Positions 35,023-44,108 of a DNA stretch of 52,149 nt are shown here, in pieces. The number at the start of each line of letters is the position of its first letter. Within the stretch, counting starts at the first letter, position 1. This stretch comes from JAEHDI01 sp035455185. GTDB lineage: Bacteria > Acidobacteriota > Terriglobia > Bryobacterales > Bryobacteraceae. The DNA lies in contig DATIFQ010000120.1 of NCBI GenBank assembly GCA_035455185.1, positions 1 through 52,149 on the forward strand. Direction: 5' to 3'. Position numbers and translations under genes: made by a program. The notes below the pieces were generated by a model, which ran no database searches, was not told where the DNA came from, and was given only the letters and a program-made list of their open reading frames with translations.

Positions 35023-35712
35023 CTAGCTGCCGGGAGTCTCCTCGGGCTTGGCCGGAGCAGCGGCCGGCCCGGTTGTAATCGGGTTCTCCGTTGCGAATGG
35101 CGCCACTGCGTCAGCGATGCGGCGCTCTTCTTGCTGCTTCTGGAGCCGCCAGGTCTGCATGCGTTCGCGTTCGCGCGCGACGGCGTCGTTATTCGCCTGG
35201 ATGCTCGCGCGTAATTCCGTGAGCACGCGGTCCGCTTCCTGCTGGAGCTTCTTGTTCTCGTCCGACTTCTTGGCTTCCAGTTGATCGAGTGCGCGCTGCT
35301 GCACCAGTTCGAATGCATCGAGCGCGCGGTCGCGGCGGACCGCGTCTTCAATGATTTCTTGCAGCTTCACGCCGGCCGCATCGAGCGCCAGCAACACGGA
35401 ACTGCGTTTGATCTCCACGGGCAGGCTGCGAATGTGCTCGCTCTTCAACATGTCCGCGATCTTGAAAATCGTGAAGCCGTGTGCCGGGGTGCGCACCTCG
35501 GCGGCCTGGTAGATCTGCTCGAACGCGGTAGGGTCCGCGACCGGCTGGGTAAACGTGGGCGTGGCCTTTGCGGCAGCGGCAATGTCGGCGATGGTCTGCG
35601 CCGCGGTTCGTGCGCTTCCGGGCGGAGTATCCGGGGCTGGTTCCCCGCCGGCCCCAGCGCCCGGATTCACTGGATCAACCGAGACGAAGTAGTTGTACCA
35701 CTTCTTACTCAT
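35023..35712 (-). CDS. Hypothetical coiled-coil protein, first gene of the PspA-ABC cluster
   Basis: 229 residues. It starts 'MSKKWYNYFVSVD', followed by a Pro/Ala/Gly-rich linker (14-60), a globular helical part ('GFTIFKIADMLKSEHIRSLP', 'LLALDAAGVKLQEIIEDAVR') and a long coiled coil (about 125-205) before a Pro/Ala tail. No signal peptide, so cytoplasmic or peripheral. GAGGGAG lies upstream of ATG 35712. I know no characterised homologue; its position directly before pspA suggests a partner or regulator of PspA assembly. Confidence 0.7.
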   Translation of the reverse strand: MSKKWYNYFVSVDPVNPGAGAGGEPAPDTPPGSARTAAQTIADIAAAAKATPTFTQPVADPTAFEQIYQAAEVRTPAHGFTIFKIADMLKSEHIRSLPVEIKRSSVLLALDAAGVKLQEIIEDAVRRDRALDAFELVQQRALDQLEAKKSDENKKLQQEADRVLTELRASIQANNDAVARERERMQTWRLQKQQEERRIADAVAPFATENPITTGPAAAPAKPEETPGS

Positions 35713-36175
35713 CGGGCATCTCCCTCATTGTTCCTTGGGTAAGGGTAAGACTATCAACGGGTTGAAGTCAATCGGGCGCTGTGCTCTATGGAAGGCTCAC
35801 ATTTCGCCATACGAAGCCAGCGAGCGGGATGTTCCCGAAAACGAATTTCGGACCACCGCCCGATTTCCGAAAGGCTACGGATAAGGCAGCCTGCGTCGTT
35901 AATGTTAACGCAGCAAAGTAGAACAACTGCGGGATACGCCGGCAGGCCTGCCGCCGATCTGGCCAGGGCCGAGGACACACTCTTGATCGAAAAGCCGTAA
36001 GATGGTGGGCGATTGCGCGGAGGTTCACCAGCAGGTGGAACGCTTCGACGGAAAGGCGCCCCGCCCGTATGCCAGTACAGAAGAGGACGCGAGCGGGTAT
36101 CTTGGATGGAGGCGATGCGGATGAAGACGCACTCATTGTGCGCAATGGAGTTTTCGTGTCTGCAGGGTAGGAACC
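35713..36175. promoter_or_regulatory. Divergent intergenic region upstream of the PspA-ABC cluster, with palindromes
   Basis: 463 bases separate the divergent PspA-ABC cluster and the DUF4038 gene, so promoters for both should lie here. A perfect 14-bp palindrome CGGCAGGCCTGCCG is at 35940-35953, and CTGCGT(35890-35895)...ACGCAG flanks a TTAATGTTAA core just before it. These may be operators. I could not identify a convincing -35/-10 pair or a sigma-54 box. No gene is supported in the stretch. Confidence 0.35.
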
Positions 36176-37561
36176 ATGACAAAATCTGAACAGTTCTCGT
36201 GGAGGCGGCGTGATTTCCTGGGTGCGACGCTATTACCGGTGGTCTGTCATGCCGTCGCGGCACCGGACGATATGGTCGCGCGTTCCGTCAAGAACCTCAA
36301 ACTGAGCGTTAGCCGGAATGGGCGCTTCTTCGTGGATCAGAACGGCAAGCCGTTCTTCTACCTCGGCGACACTTGCTGGTTGCTGTTTCAACGGCTGAAC
36401 CACGCGGAACTGGACGAGTACCTCAAGGACCGCGCTGGCAAGGGATTTACCGTGATCCAGGCCTATGTCATTCGCGGACTGGATAAGAAGCATCCGGATG
36501 GGAACAGCTCGCTTCTCGGAGAGTCACCGTTTATCGACCGCGACCCCACCAAACTTAACCCCGCATTTTTCGCGAACGTGGACTACGTCATTAACCGAGC
36601 CAACGAGCTGGGGTTGGTGATGGGCCTGGTCACCTCCAAGTCGTGGCACGTCAATGAACACCCGGAGCGTGTCTTCGATGCGACGAATGCGTTCACCTTC
36701 GGAAAACTTCTCGGCCAGCGCTACAGGAACAACGCTGTCCTGTGGTATGTGGGCGGGGATTCGCCGCCGGGCAAAGACGAGGCCACATGGGTTGCGATGG
36801 CCCGGGGACTGAAGGAAGGAAATGGCGGAAGTCAGCTTGTCTGCTATCACGGGCAGGGCAGCACTTCTTCATCCATGTGGTTTCACAATGCCGACTGGCT
36901 CGACTTCAACTCGATCCAATCCGGGCATCATTTCGGGTCGGACAGCTACGCGTTTGTCAGCAAGGACTACGCGTTGACGCCCGCCAAGCCGACCGTGGAC
37001 ATGGAGCCGGCCTATGAGAACCATCCCACGGGCGCCAACAAGCCGCGCGTTGACGCCCACAAGGTGCGTTCTCAAGCCTATTCGGCCATGCTCGCTGGCG
37101 CGGCGGGGCACGGCTACGGAACGTTGGACCTGTTCTACCTTTACAAGGACGCCGACGGTCCGTTCCCGAAAAACGGCTTCCAACACTGGCGCACCGCGAT
37201 GGCCTACGAGGGCTCTCGCCAAGTGGGGCTGATGCGCCGCCTGTTCGAGCAGCGACCGTGGCACAAGATGGTGCCCGACCAATCAGCTCTCGCCTCGGCG
37301 CCGGGCGACGGTCCGTACCGCTTGGTTGCGGCGCGGGCCGAAGACGGGAGCTTCGTGATCGCATACACGCCGCGCGGCGGGAGCGTGAGCATTCACATGA
37401 ATAAGTTCAACGGCTCGCCAGTGAAAGCTCAGTGGTACGACCCACGCAACGGAACATGGAAAGCGATCGGCCAGTATGCCAGCCAAGGCATCCAGGAGTT
37501 TGTTGCGCCATCCCACGGCGAGCAAGATGACTGGGTTCTGGTGCTCGATGTCGTGCCGTGA
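36176..37561 (+). CDS. Tat-exported DUF4038 glycoside hydrolase-like protein
   Basis: 461 residues. The leader 'SWRRRDFLGATLLPVVCHAV' carries a twin-arginine motif. The mature part opens 'GRFFVDQNGKPFFYLGDTCW', the hallmark of the DUF4038 (apiosidase-like, GH140-related) TIM barrel, and contains 'NAVLWYVGGD', 'YHGQGSTSSSMWFHNADWLD' and 'TVDMEPAYENHP', the last with a likely catalytic Glu. The C-terminal 90 residues ('VAARAEDGSFVIAYTPRGG' onward) fit the small beta domain often named putative collagen-binding. It probably removes sugars from plant polysaccharide side chains in the periplasm; the substrate is inference. Confidence 0.85.
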   Translation: MTKSEQFSWRRRDFLGATLLPVVCHAVAAPDDMVARSVKNLKLSVSRNGRFFVDQNGKPFFYLGDTCWLLFQRLNHAELDEYLKDRAGKGFTVIQAYVIRGLDKKHPDGNSSLLGESPFIDRDPTKLNPAFFANVDYVINRANELGLVMGLVTSKSWHVNEHPERVFDATNAFTFGKLLGQRYRNNAVLWYVGGDSPPGKDEATWVAMARGLKEGNGGSQLVCYHGQGSTSSSMWFHNADWLDFNSIQSGHHFGSDSYAFVSKDYALTPAKPTVDMEPAYENHPTGANKPRVDAHKVRSQAYSAMLAGAAGHGYGTLDLFYLYKDADGPFPKNGFQHWRTAMAYEGSRQVGLMRRLFEQRPWHKMVPDQSALASAPGDGPYRLVAARAEDGSFVIAYTPRGGSVSIHMNKFNGSPVKAQWYDPRNGTWKAIGQYASQGIQEFVAPSHGEQDDWVLVLDVVP

Positions 37562-37987
37562 AAGCGAGAAGCGGTGGGTCAATTTGGTTGTGCTCACCAA
37601 ACGGCGGGGCAGCTTCGAACACGATGACCATCGCCGTGCAGTGCGCGTGAAAGCGGAATGCGCGCCGTAGCGATGCCGACTGCCGAACGCAGATTGCATT
37701 TGCAGTGTGGGAGGAATCCCAGGAGGAGGTCGGCGCTCGCAAAATGCGCACGGGATGGGTTCCTGGCCCTTCGCGTCCGACCTGTGGCCCTCGCGCGCGG
37801 GGAACGGAGTGTGTGGTTTTCTGCGATTCCGTCGGCGTGATCACCTCCGGAAACCGACTCCAATAAACTCAGGGAGCGACGATCGACACGGTCCTGGACC
37901 GGTCCCTGATTCTTGAGGACGAAAGGCGTGCCGGCCCTTGCCTGGCGTCGGCGGAACTGTGTGTGCGCCTCGACCGTACAATCGGGT
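37562..37987. other. Intergenic stretch with no recognisable gene
   Basis: The 426 bases between the DUF4038 gene and the isoprenoid-synthase-like gene show no ribosome-site-led frame or known motif on either strand. Frames exist but are Arg/Ser-rich and motif-free. No strong hairpin terminator is seen. Confidence 0.5.
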
Positions 37988-39265
37988 ATGGACGGCGTGC
38001 GGGTCTTACTAGAAGACGCGATCGCCCAGTGGCGGGCGTGTGATGCGTCTTTTCCACAAGCCACACCCCGGTTCAGCGAGCACGAGCAGGCTCCCCGCGA
38101 GGAGCAACTGGCGCGGTTTCTGGGCAGCCTGGAAGCCGAGGTAGCGCGGCTGCCTCGCACCAGGAGTGACCGCGACGGCGTGCGCGAGCGCCTCACCGGC
38201 GCCTTCGTCCGCCTCGCCAAGTCCGGGCTCGGGCTGGAGGACCGGCACCTCGATCTGCTGCTCGGCGGCGGCTTCTCAGGAGTCGGGACCGCACTGGCCC
38301 GCCGGGCGCGGCGGTTCGACCCCGCAGTGAGCACGGCCGACATCCTCCAGGCCTGCCGCAACGCTTGGACCGCCTGCGGGTTGCAGGTGCTCCTCGGTCG
38401 TCCGATGGAGGTGACGCCTTCGATCTTCGCCTACAGCATGTTGTACCCTTACAGCGACAACTACCTGGATGACCCGAAGGTCACTCGCGAGGAGAAGGTC
38501 AGCTTTAGCAGTCGTTTCGGCCGGCGCCTGGAAGGAGACTCCGTCAGTCCGGCGAACGCCCATGAAGAAAACATCTGGCGACTGGTCGGCCTGATCGAGG
38601 GCCAGTATCTCCGGTCCTTATATCCGCAGGTCTACTCGAGCCTGCTCGCGATTCACCTGGCTCAGTTCGACAGCCTGCGCCTGTCTCGCTCGGGCGCCGC
38701 TGCCGGCGAGGTGGACGTCTTGCGGCTCGGCTTCGCCAAGGGGGGAACGTCGGTGCTCGCGGACGGTTACCTGTCCGCCGGTTCGCTGACGGCCGAGGAG
38801 GCGCGCTTCATCTTCCTATGGGGCGTAGTACTGCAGCTCGGAGACGATCTGCAAGACGTCCGAGATGACCAGGCGGGCGGTATTCTTACTCTCTTCTCCC
38901 AAGCCGCGGGAAAGAAGCCCCTCGACGCGGTCACGAGCCGCACCTTCCATTTCGGCGAGCGCGTCATGAGCCTGCTGGAGGGCGTGGGCGTGGCGGAGTC
39001 CGGGACACTGAAGGAACTGATGCGGCGTAGCTCGCGGTCCTTCCTGCTCCGTTGTGCGGGCGAGGCAGGCGAGTTCTACACGCCGGAATACCTGGCCCGG
39101 CTCGAAGCGTGCTCACCGTACCGGTTCTCGTTTCTTAACCGCCGCCGCGAACAGTTCACCCGCCGCCAGGCGGCCTTCACGCGCCTCTTCGAAGCCTTCC
39201 TCGCCGCCGGCGACGACGAGCCCGCCTTCCCTCTTCTCCCCAGCGGCCTGATGCCGAGACTGTGA
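37988..39265 (+). CDS. Class I isoprenoid-synthase-like protein of unknown product
   Basis: 425 residues, all-helical. Two acidic motifs sit on separate helices as in trans-prenyltransferases and terpene synthases: 'YSDNYLDDPK' (Asp157...Asp161-Asp162) and 'LQLGDDLQDVRDD' (Asp286-Asp287...Asp290), the second being the classical Mg-binding signature of polyprenyl synthases. The rest shares little with FPP/GGPP synthases: the product-length and first-motif surroundings differ, and the N-terminal 130 residues are extra. It may cyclise or couple a prenyl diphosphate. ATG 37988 has only a weak ribosome site; an in-frame start at 37913 is possible. No other terpene genes are adjacent. Confidence 0.65.
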   Translation: MDGVRVLLEDAIAQWRACDASFPQATPRFSEHEQAPREEQLARFLGSLEAEVARLPRTRSDRDGVRERLTGAFVRLAKSGLGLEDRHLDLLLGGGFSGVGTALARRARRFDPAVSTADILQACRNAWTACGLQVLLGRPMEVTPSIFAYSMLYPYSDNYLDDPKVTREEKVSFSSRFGRRLEGDSVSPANAHEENIWRLVGLIEGQYLRSLYPQVYSSLLAIHLAQFDSLRLSRSGAAAGEVDVLRLGFAKGGTSVLADGYLSAGSLTAEEARFIFLWGVVLQLGDDLQDVRDDQAGGILTLFSQAAGKKPLDAVTSRTFHFGERVMSLLEGVGVAESGTLKELMRRSSRSFLLRCAGEAGEFYTPEYLARLEACSPYRFSFLNRRREQFTRRQAAFTRLFEAFLAAGDDEPAFPLLPSGLMPRL

Positions 39266-39581
39266 GCCAGCCGACCGGACTTCGGCGCCTGGCTTGTCGG
39301 CCGCCTTCTGTCGGAACTGGAGCTGACCGGCGCTTCGGTACGTGATCGCGGGTCTGGAATTCACACTTCTTCCGGTGCATGTCACCCTGCTTCGACGACC
39401 ACGGCTTCGATACCGACGTGGCAAGCCCGACCTTCGGGGAGTGGAACGGAGCGGTGACACCCCCGCGGACGATACAATTCAGCGGGAAGTTTGTATTCTG
39501 AGGAAATCGGGTTGAACCATCCGCGGGTTTCGTTGCCGTAGCCTCGTGCGGCGGCTTGCCTGTCGATAGGAGGGGGTGTCT

Positions 39582-41519
39582 ATGATGCTGGGCCCAGGTC
39601 GCATGGCGTGTTCCCACTGGCTGGGCGGATGGTTACCGGTCTGGACGAATCGTAGCAGAGCGGTCCTCTTCGCACTCGTGTGCTCGCCACTGATGTCGGC
39701 CGCGACCTGCTACGCGCAGGAATGGCGGTTCTGGGGAGGTGACGCGGGCGGGACGAAATACTCACCGCTTGAACAGATCAACAAGAAAAACGTGTCTGTG
39801 CTGAAGGTCGCCTGGACTTACGACACGGGTGACTGGAGCGACGGCAGCGAATATCCAACGCGCTCGGCCTTCGAGGTGACGCCCCTCGTGGTGGACGGCG
39901 TGATGTACGTGAGCACGCCGTTCTGCCGCCTTATCGCGCTCGACCCCGAAACCGGCGAGAAGCGCTGGGAGTTCGATCCCAAAATTGACCGTGCGATGCG
40001 CACCAACCTCTTCGTCAGCCGCGGCGTGACGTTCTGGCAGGACGGAAACAAGAAGCGCATTTTTCTCGGCGATCTCCATGGCTGCCTTTTCTCGATCGAC
40101 GCCATGACCGGGAAGCCGGACCCGAAGTTCGGAAAGAATGGCATGCTCGACCTGAGAGCTGGTTTGGCTGACCAATTCCCCGACAAACAGTACAAACTGA
40201 CGTCTCCTGCCGCAGTTTGCGGGAAGGTTGTCATCACGGGAAGTCTGGTGAGCGATGGCACGCCGAAAGGACCAAGCGGAGACATCCGCGGGTTCGATGC
40301 GCGCACCGGAGAGCTTCTGTGGCGCTTCCATACCGTGCCGCGCCCGGGCGAATTCGGCAACGACACCTGGCAGGGCGACGCGTGGAAGGACCGCGGAGGC
40401 ACCAATGCCTGGTCGGTCATGAGCGTGGACGAGAAGAACGGCCTCATCTTCGTGCCCCTTACTTCTCCCAGCTACGACATGTACGGCGGCGACCGCAAGG
40501 GCGCGAATCTGTTCGGCAACTCTGTCGTCGCCCTCGATTGCCGAACCGGGAAGCGCAGGTGGCATTTCCAGACGGTGCACCACGATGTATGGGACTACGA
40601 CCTGCCGGCCCAGCCGGTCCTGGTGACTGTTCAGCGGCAGGGCAAGGACGTTCCCGCCGTGGCGCAGGTCACGAAGATGGGGTTCACGTTCGTGCTCCAC
40701 CGCCTCACCGGAGCGCCGCTGTTCCCGGTCGAGGAACGGCCCATGCCGAAGAGCACGATCCCCGGCGAGGAGACCTGGCCGACGCAGCCTGTTCCGGTGA
40801 AGCCGCCGCCGTTCGCGCGCCAGTCGGTTACGCGCGACGACATCACCGACGTGACCCCCGAATCGCGCAAGGAATGCCTCGAAATCCTTGGCGACGCGGA
40901 CGTGGACGTCAAAATCTATGATCCGTTCGGCGAGCAGGATGCGATCATCATGCCGGGGCTGAACGGAGGTACGAACTGGGGCGGGGCTTCCTTCGACCCG
41001 ACGACCAGGCTGCTTTACGTCAATTCCATGGATGTCGGGGGATTGTTCCGGCTGGTGAAGCGCCCAGAAGGGTCCGAGATTCCGTACGCGCTCCGCGCGA
41101 GGAAATACGAATTCCTCTGGGATTCGAAGGGCTATCCTTGCCAGAAGCCGCCGTGGGGGCGGCTGACCGCGATTGACCTCAACACCGGCGACTTCCGCTG
41201 GCAGGTGCCCTTGGGGGAGTTCGACGAACTCAAGGCCCGGGGTGTTCCCAAAACGGGGACGCCGAACATCGGTGGCTCGGTGGTGACAGCTGGCGGCCTG
41301 GTCTTCATCGGCGCCACGAACGACGGGAAATTCCGTGCCTTTGACAAAGACACCGGTGCGGAGCTTTGGATCACCTCGCTTCCGGCCAGCGGCATGGCCA
41401 CGCCGACGACCTTCTTGGGCAAGAAGACCGGCAAGCAATTCGTAGTCATCGCAGCGGGCGGTGGCAACAAGTACGACAAGGCGTTCACCGGCAAGCTGGT
41501 GGCCTTTGCGTTACCGTAG
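39582..41519 (+). CDS. Exported PQQ-dependent dehydrogenase (quinoprotein)
   Basis: About 645 residues with a leader ('AVLFALVCSPLMSAATCYAQ') and an eight-blade PQQ propeller: 'EWRFWGGDAGGTKYSPLEQI', repeated blade ends such as 'LIALDPETGEKRWEF' and 'VVALDCRTGKRRWHFQTVHH', then 'DVWDYDLPAQPVL', and 'TKMGFTFVLHRLTGAPLFPV'. 'HHDVWDYDLPAQP' is typical of the membrane glucose dehydrogenase-like group. There are no membrane helices and no haem C motif, so electrons must leave through a separate carrier, most simply the cytochrome encoded 10 bases downstream. AGGAGGGGG precedes the ATGATG start. The substrate is an alcohol or sugar; not resolvable here. Confidence 0.9.
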   Translation: MMLGPGRMACSHWLGGWLPVWTNRSRAVLFALVCSPLMSAATCYAQEWRFWGGDAGGTKYSPLEQINKKNVSVLKVAWTYDTGDWSDGSEYPTRSAFEVTPLVVDGVMYVSTPFCRLIALDPETGEKRWEFDPKIDRAMRTNLFVSRGVTFWQDGNKKRIFLGDLHGCLFSIDAMTGKPDPKFGKNGMLDLRAGLADQFPDKQYKLTSPAAVCGKVVITGSLVSDGTPKGPSGDIRGFDARTGELLWRFHTVPRPGEFGNDTWQGDAWKDRGGTNAWSVMSVDEKNGLIFVPLTSPSYDMYGGDRKGANLFGNSVVALDCRTGKRRWHFQTVHHDVWDYDLPAQPVLVTVQRQGKDVPAVAQVTKMGFTFVLHRLTGAPLFPVEERPMPKSTIPGEETWPTQPVPVKPPPFARQSVTRDDITDVTPESRKECLEILGDADVDVKIYDPFGEQDAIIMPGLNGGTNWGGASFDPTTRLLYVNSMDVGGLFRLVKRPEGSEIPYALRARKYEFLWDSKGYPCQKPPWGRLTAIDLNTGDFRWQVPLGEFDELKARGVPKTGTPNIGGSVVTAGGLVFIGATNDGKFRAFDKDTGAELWITSLPASGMATPTTFLGKKTGKQFVVIAAGGGNKYDKAFTGKLVAFALP

Positions 41520-41529
41520 TACTCTGTCG

Positions 41530-42054
41530 ATGCAAAGCGTTGCATTTGCCATCCTCGCTGCACTCCTGCTCGTGAGCCTGCTCGCTCAGCGGGCTCCTGA
41601 GTATAAGGGAAAGGACGAGAAACTCCCGCAGGCCGTCGCTCCACAGCCGGTCGCTTACAGCCACAAGAAGCACGTCGCGTTGGGCATGCGATGCCTCGAC
41701 TGCCACAAGGGCGCGGCTCAAGAAGATCAGGCGGGCCTGCCGGGCACGGCTCTGTGCATGGACTGTCATGCGACGATCAAGGCCGAGAGCCCGGAAATCA
41801 GCAAGCTCGCCGAAATCCACAAACGCGGCGAAAAGCTCGGCTGGGTGCGCGTGTATAGAGTCCCTGGTTTCGTCTTCTTCAGCCACGCCAGCCACGTGAA
41901 GGCCGGCGAGCAGTGCATCACCTGCCATGGCCAGGTCCAGGCGCGCGATGTCCTCGCCAAGGAAGTGTCGACAGGCATGATCGCTTGCATGAACTGCCAC
42001 GCAGCTCGGAAGGTCTCCAACGACTGCGTGCTCTGTCACCAGCTCAGTTTTTGA
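41530..42054 (+). CDS. Exported pentahaem cytochrome c (class III/c7-like)
   Basis: 174 residues with an N-terminal leader/anchor ('VAFAILAALLLVSLLAQ') and five CxxCH haem-binding motifs: CLDCH (55-59), CMDCH, CITCH, CMNCH and CVLCH. Extra His in 'YSHKKHVA' and 'FFSHASHVKAG' are placed to be distal ligands, as in cytochrome c3/c7 folds. It lies 10 bases after the PQQ dehydrogenase gene and is very likely its electron acceptor in the periplasm. A GC-rich stem-loop follows. Confidence 0.88.
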   Translation: MQSVAFAILAALLLVSLLAQRAPEYKGKDEKLPQAVAPQPVAYSHKKHVALGMRCLDCHKGAAQEDQAGLPGTALCMDCHATIKAESPEISKLAEIHKRGEKLGWVRVYRVPGFVFFSHASHVKAGEQCITCHGQVQARDVLAKEVSTGMIACMNCHAARKVSNDCVLCHQLSF

Positions 42055-42068
42055 CGGGAACAAAAGCG

Positions 42069-42087
42069 CCCGGGGACTCGCCCCGGG
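42069..42087 (+). terminator. Terminator-like stem-loop after the cytochrome gene
   Basis: CCCGGGG (42069-42075), loop ACTCG, CCCCGGG (42081-42087): a perfect 7-bp GC stem 14 bases after the cytochrome stop. No T-run follows, so termination may be inefficient or factor-dependent. Confidence 0.4.
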
Positions 42088-42362
42088 TCCAGGGCGGAAT
42101 ATCGCCGCGACGCAGGGAGCCGAGTCGCTTGCTGAGCCTATCTTCAGGCGTCCAGATCCCCCTCCCAGGCCACTTCTGCCGCCAGGCATCGCTCAACGGT
42201 GTCGCGCACTGGGCTCGTCGTCGCCTTCGGATCGTCGGACACCACAGTGATGGCGGATCGAGGAAGACTCCTGCGTCCGCCGCGTGGCGAGCCGAACCAG
42301 AACTGTCCAGCTCACAGCTCCTCAGCTAGATGATAACTCTCGAAAACGCACGAGCATTCCAC

Positions 42363-44108
42363 TCACGGATTCCCGGCAGTGATCTTGAAGCGGACCTGCT
42401 GCTCGGCGGGTTTGACGTAACCGCCCGGCACGAACTTGGTCCGGAGTGGAATCGTGAGTCTTCCCACCGCCTGATCGAGGCTCGTCTCCGGTGCATCGGC
42501 GTACGGGTTGTGCGGGAACACGGGCCACGAAAGCCTTGCCGCCGGATCGACGCTCATCGTCCAGCCGCCGTGCCGGATCAAACCGCCCAGTTCCGCAGCG
42601 GATAACTCGAACCGTTCCGCGCCCAACGTGATCTTCCTGCCGGCGCCCGTCTCGAGTACCGCACCGGACTTCAGGACCAGTTGCAGGTTGAGCAGGGTCT
42701 CGTCAGAAGGCCGGCCCCTTCCGTTGACCACGACCTGGAAGGACATTTCCTTGTCCGATGGCGGCCCCATTAGCAGGTCGACCCAGAAAGTGTTGTATGC
42801 GAGCGATAGACGATCCTGCGCATCGCTCATCTGGAGGCGGCTGCTCAGCGGCATGTGCACGATCTGGCCCATCAGTTTCTCTGAGAACGTCGCCAGCTCC
42901 GGCTGCCGCTTCGAGTTTCCGCCGTTGATGATCATCCCGAGTTTCTCGTGAAAGACGCCAAGATTCCCCTGACGATCAAGGTAGAAGCGGCTGTTGATCG
43001 CCTGCGTGTCTACGATCCCCGAAAGGACCACCACCCAGGGACCCGTCTTGCGAATTCCCGCTGGAATTTCCATCTGGTGGAAGTATCGGGACTGCTCCTG
43101 AGGCGCCGGCGATTTCGGTCCGTCGTGGTAATAGAGCGCATCCTGCGCCAGACGCCCGAGCTGGTCGATGGTCAGCGTTTCGGGCTTGAAGAAGTTTGCC
43201 AGAAACTCCGCGTATCCGCGCCCGTCGGCGAAGTTCGAAAAAGCAAAGTGCCCCCACGCGCTTACGGTCCGGTTGCGGTTGCGGTCGTCGATCACCTCGA
43301 CGGGAGAGCCGTCGGGATTGGTGAAGTACTTGTGAAAGTCCGTGACGCGGCGCAACGCTTTCAGGGCTGCGGGGTCCTTGCTCAGTTCCCAGTACAGGGC
43401 CACGCTGGTCAGGGTCAGGTGGTTGTAACCTGTCGTTGGGCCGCGCCGGCTGTGTTCGCCCCAGTAGCCATCGGGCGTCTGCTCGATCGTCGCGAAGCGC
43501 TGCAGGATTCGCGCTCCGAGTTCCTCCCATTCCTTGTTGCGAAACACCTGCCCGGCCAGCAGCAGATTGCTCGCCCACTGGGCGTAATGATTCGGCGACG
43601 TCCCGATGTACGGAGAGTTGTACCACGGGAAATCCAGCCTCGCTTTGGCGTCATCCACCAGCAGGGCGAGGTTTCGTTCGATGGCGCGTTTCCACCTCGC
43701 GCGGCGCTCCTCTCCGAGTTCCTTCTCAAGCAATCGGTAGGCTTCCAACCACATGTAGGTGTCCCAGTCGCTGTCACCGCGCGGCTCAAAGGTCCCTTTC
43801 TCGTCCTCACTCGCGAGAAGGTCGCCAATGCGAAGCGCCAAAGCTAGCATCTTCGGGTCGTGATAGCGCGGGTTGTCCCGGTGCTGCTTTGCATAGAGAA
43901 CCGTCGGAGCAAGAATGGCGTACGGAAAATGGCGAGATCCAGACTGGGATTCAAGCGTTTTCAAATCCGCGTCAGGCTGCGCGTTCAACCGGGACTCCAC
44001 CTTGTCCGCTCCAGCCTCCAAGATCCGGTAATAGCCTCCGGGCAGGGACACCGCCTGAAGCGAAACGGCCGCAAGGCCGACTGACAGAACTCGGCAAAGC
44101 GAATGCAT
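42363..44108 (-). CDS. Exported (alpha/alpha)-toroid lyase/hydrolase-like protein
   Basis: 581 residues. A short leader ('CRVLSVGLAAVSLQAVSLPG') precedes a helical domain with repeated Trp/Tyr/Asn-rich helices ('DSDWDTYMWLEAYRLLEKEL', 'NSPYIGTSPNHYAQWASNLL', 'RRGPTTGYNHLTLTSVALYW'), the layout of (alpha/alpha)6-toroid polysaccharide lyases and DUF2264/heparinase-like proteins. The C-terminal 200 residues are beta-rich, as in the sandwich of those enzymes. Candidate catalytic residues are Asn/His/Tyr in 'SPNHYAQW' and 'TGYNHLT'. I cannot assign a family. GGGAGGAG precedes ATG 44108. It is transcribed against its neighbours. Confidence 0.6.
   Translation of the reverse strand: MHSLCRVLSVGLAAVSLQAVSLPGGYYRILEAGADKVESRLNAQPDADLKTLESQSGSRHFPYAILAPTVLYAKQHRDNPRYHDPKMLALALRIGDLLASEDEKGTFEPRGDSDWDTYMWLEAYRLLEKELGEERRARWKRAIERNLALLVDDAKARLDFPWYNSPYIGTSPNHYAQWASNLLLAGQVFRNKEWEELGARILQRFATIEQTPDGYWGEHSRRGPTTGYNHLTLTSVALYWELSKDPAALKALRRVTDFHKYFTNPDGSPVEVIDDRNRNRTVSAWGHFAFSNFADGRGYAEFLANFFKPETLTIDQLGRLAQDALYYHDGPKSPAPQEQSRYFHQMEIPAGIRKTGPWVVVLSGIVDTQAINSRFYLDRQGNLGVFHEKLGMIINGGNSKRQPELATFSEKLMGQIVHMPLSSRLQMSDAQDRLSLAYNTFWVDLLMGPPSDKEMSFQVVVNGRGRPSDETLLNLQLVLKSGAVLETGAGRKITLGAERFELSAAELGGLIRHGGWTMSVDPAARLSWPVFPHNPYADAPETSLDQAVGRLTIPLRTKFVPGGYVKPAEQQVRFKITAGNP

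Noticed and set aside
39364..39501. Short plus-strand frame before the PQQ dehydrogenase
   Set aside because: No ribosome site and no recognisable family; too little to call a gene.
39762..41438. 558-codon open frame on the minus strand
   Set aside because: It lies wholly antisense to the PQQ dehydrogenase, whose propeller motifs are clear; the translation is Arg/His/Glu-rich with no motif, a normal by-product of GC-rich codon bias.
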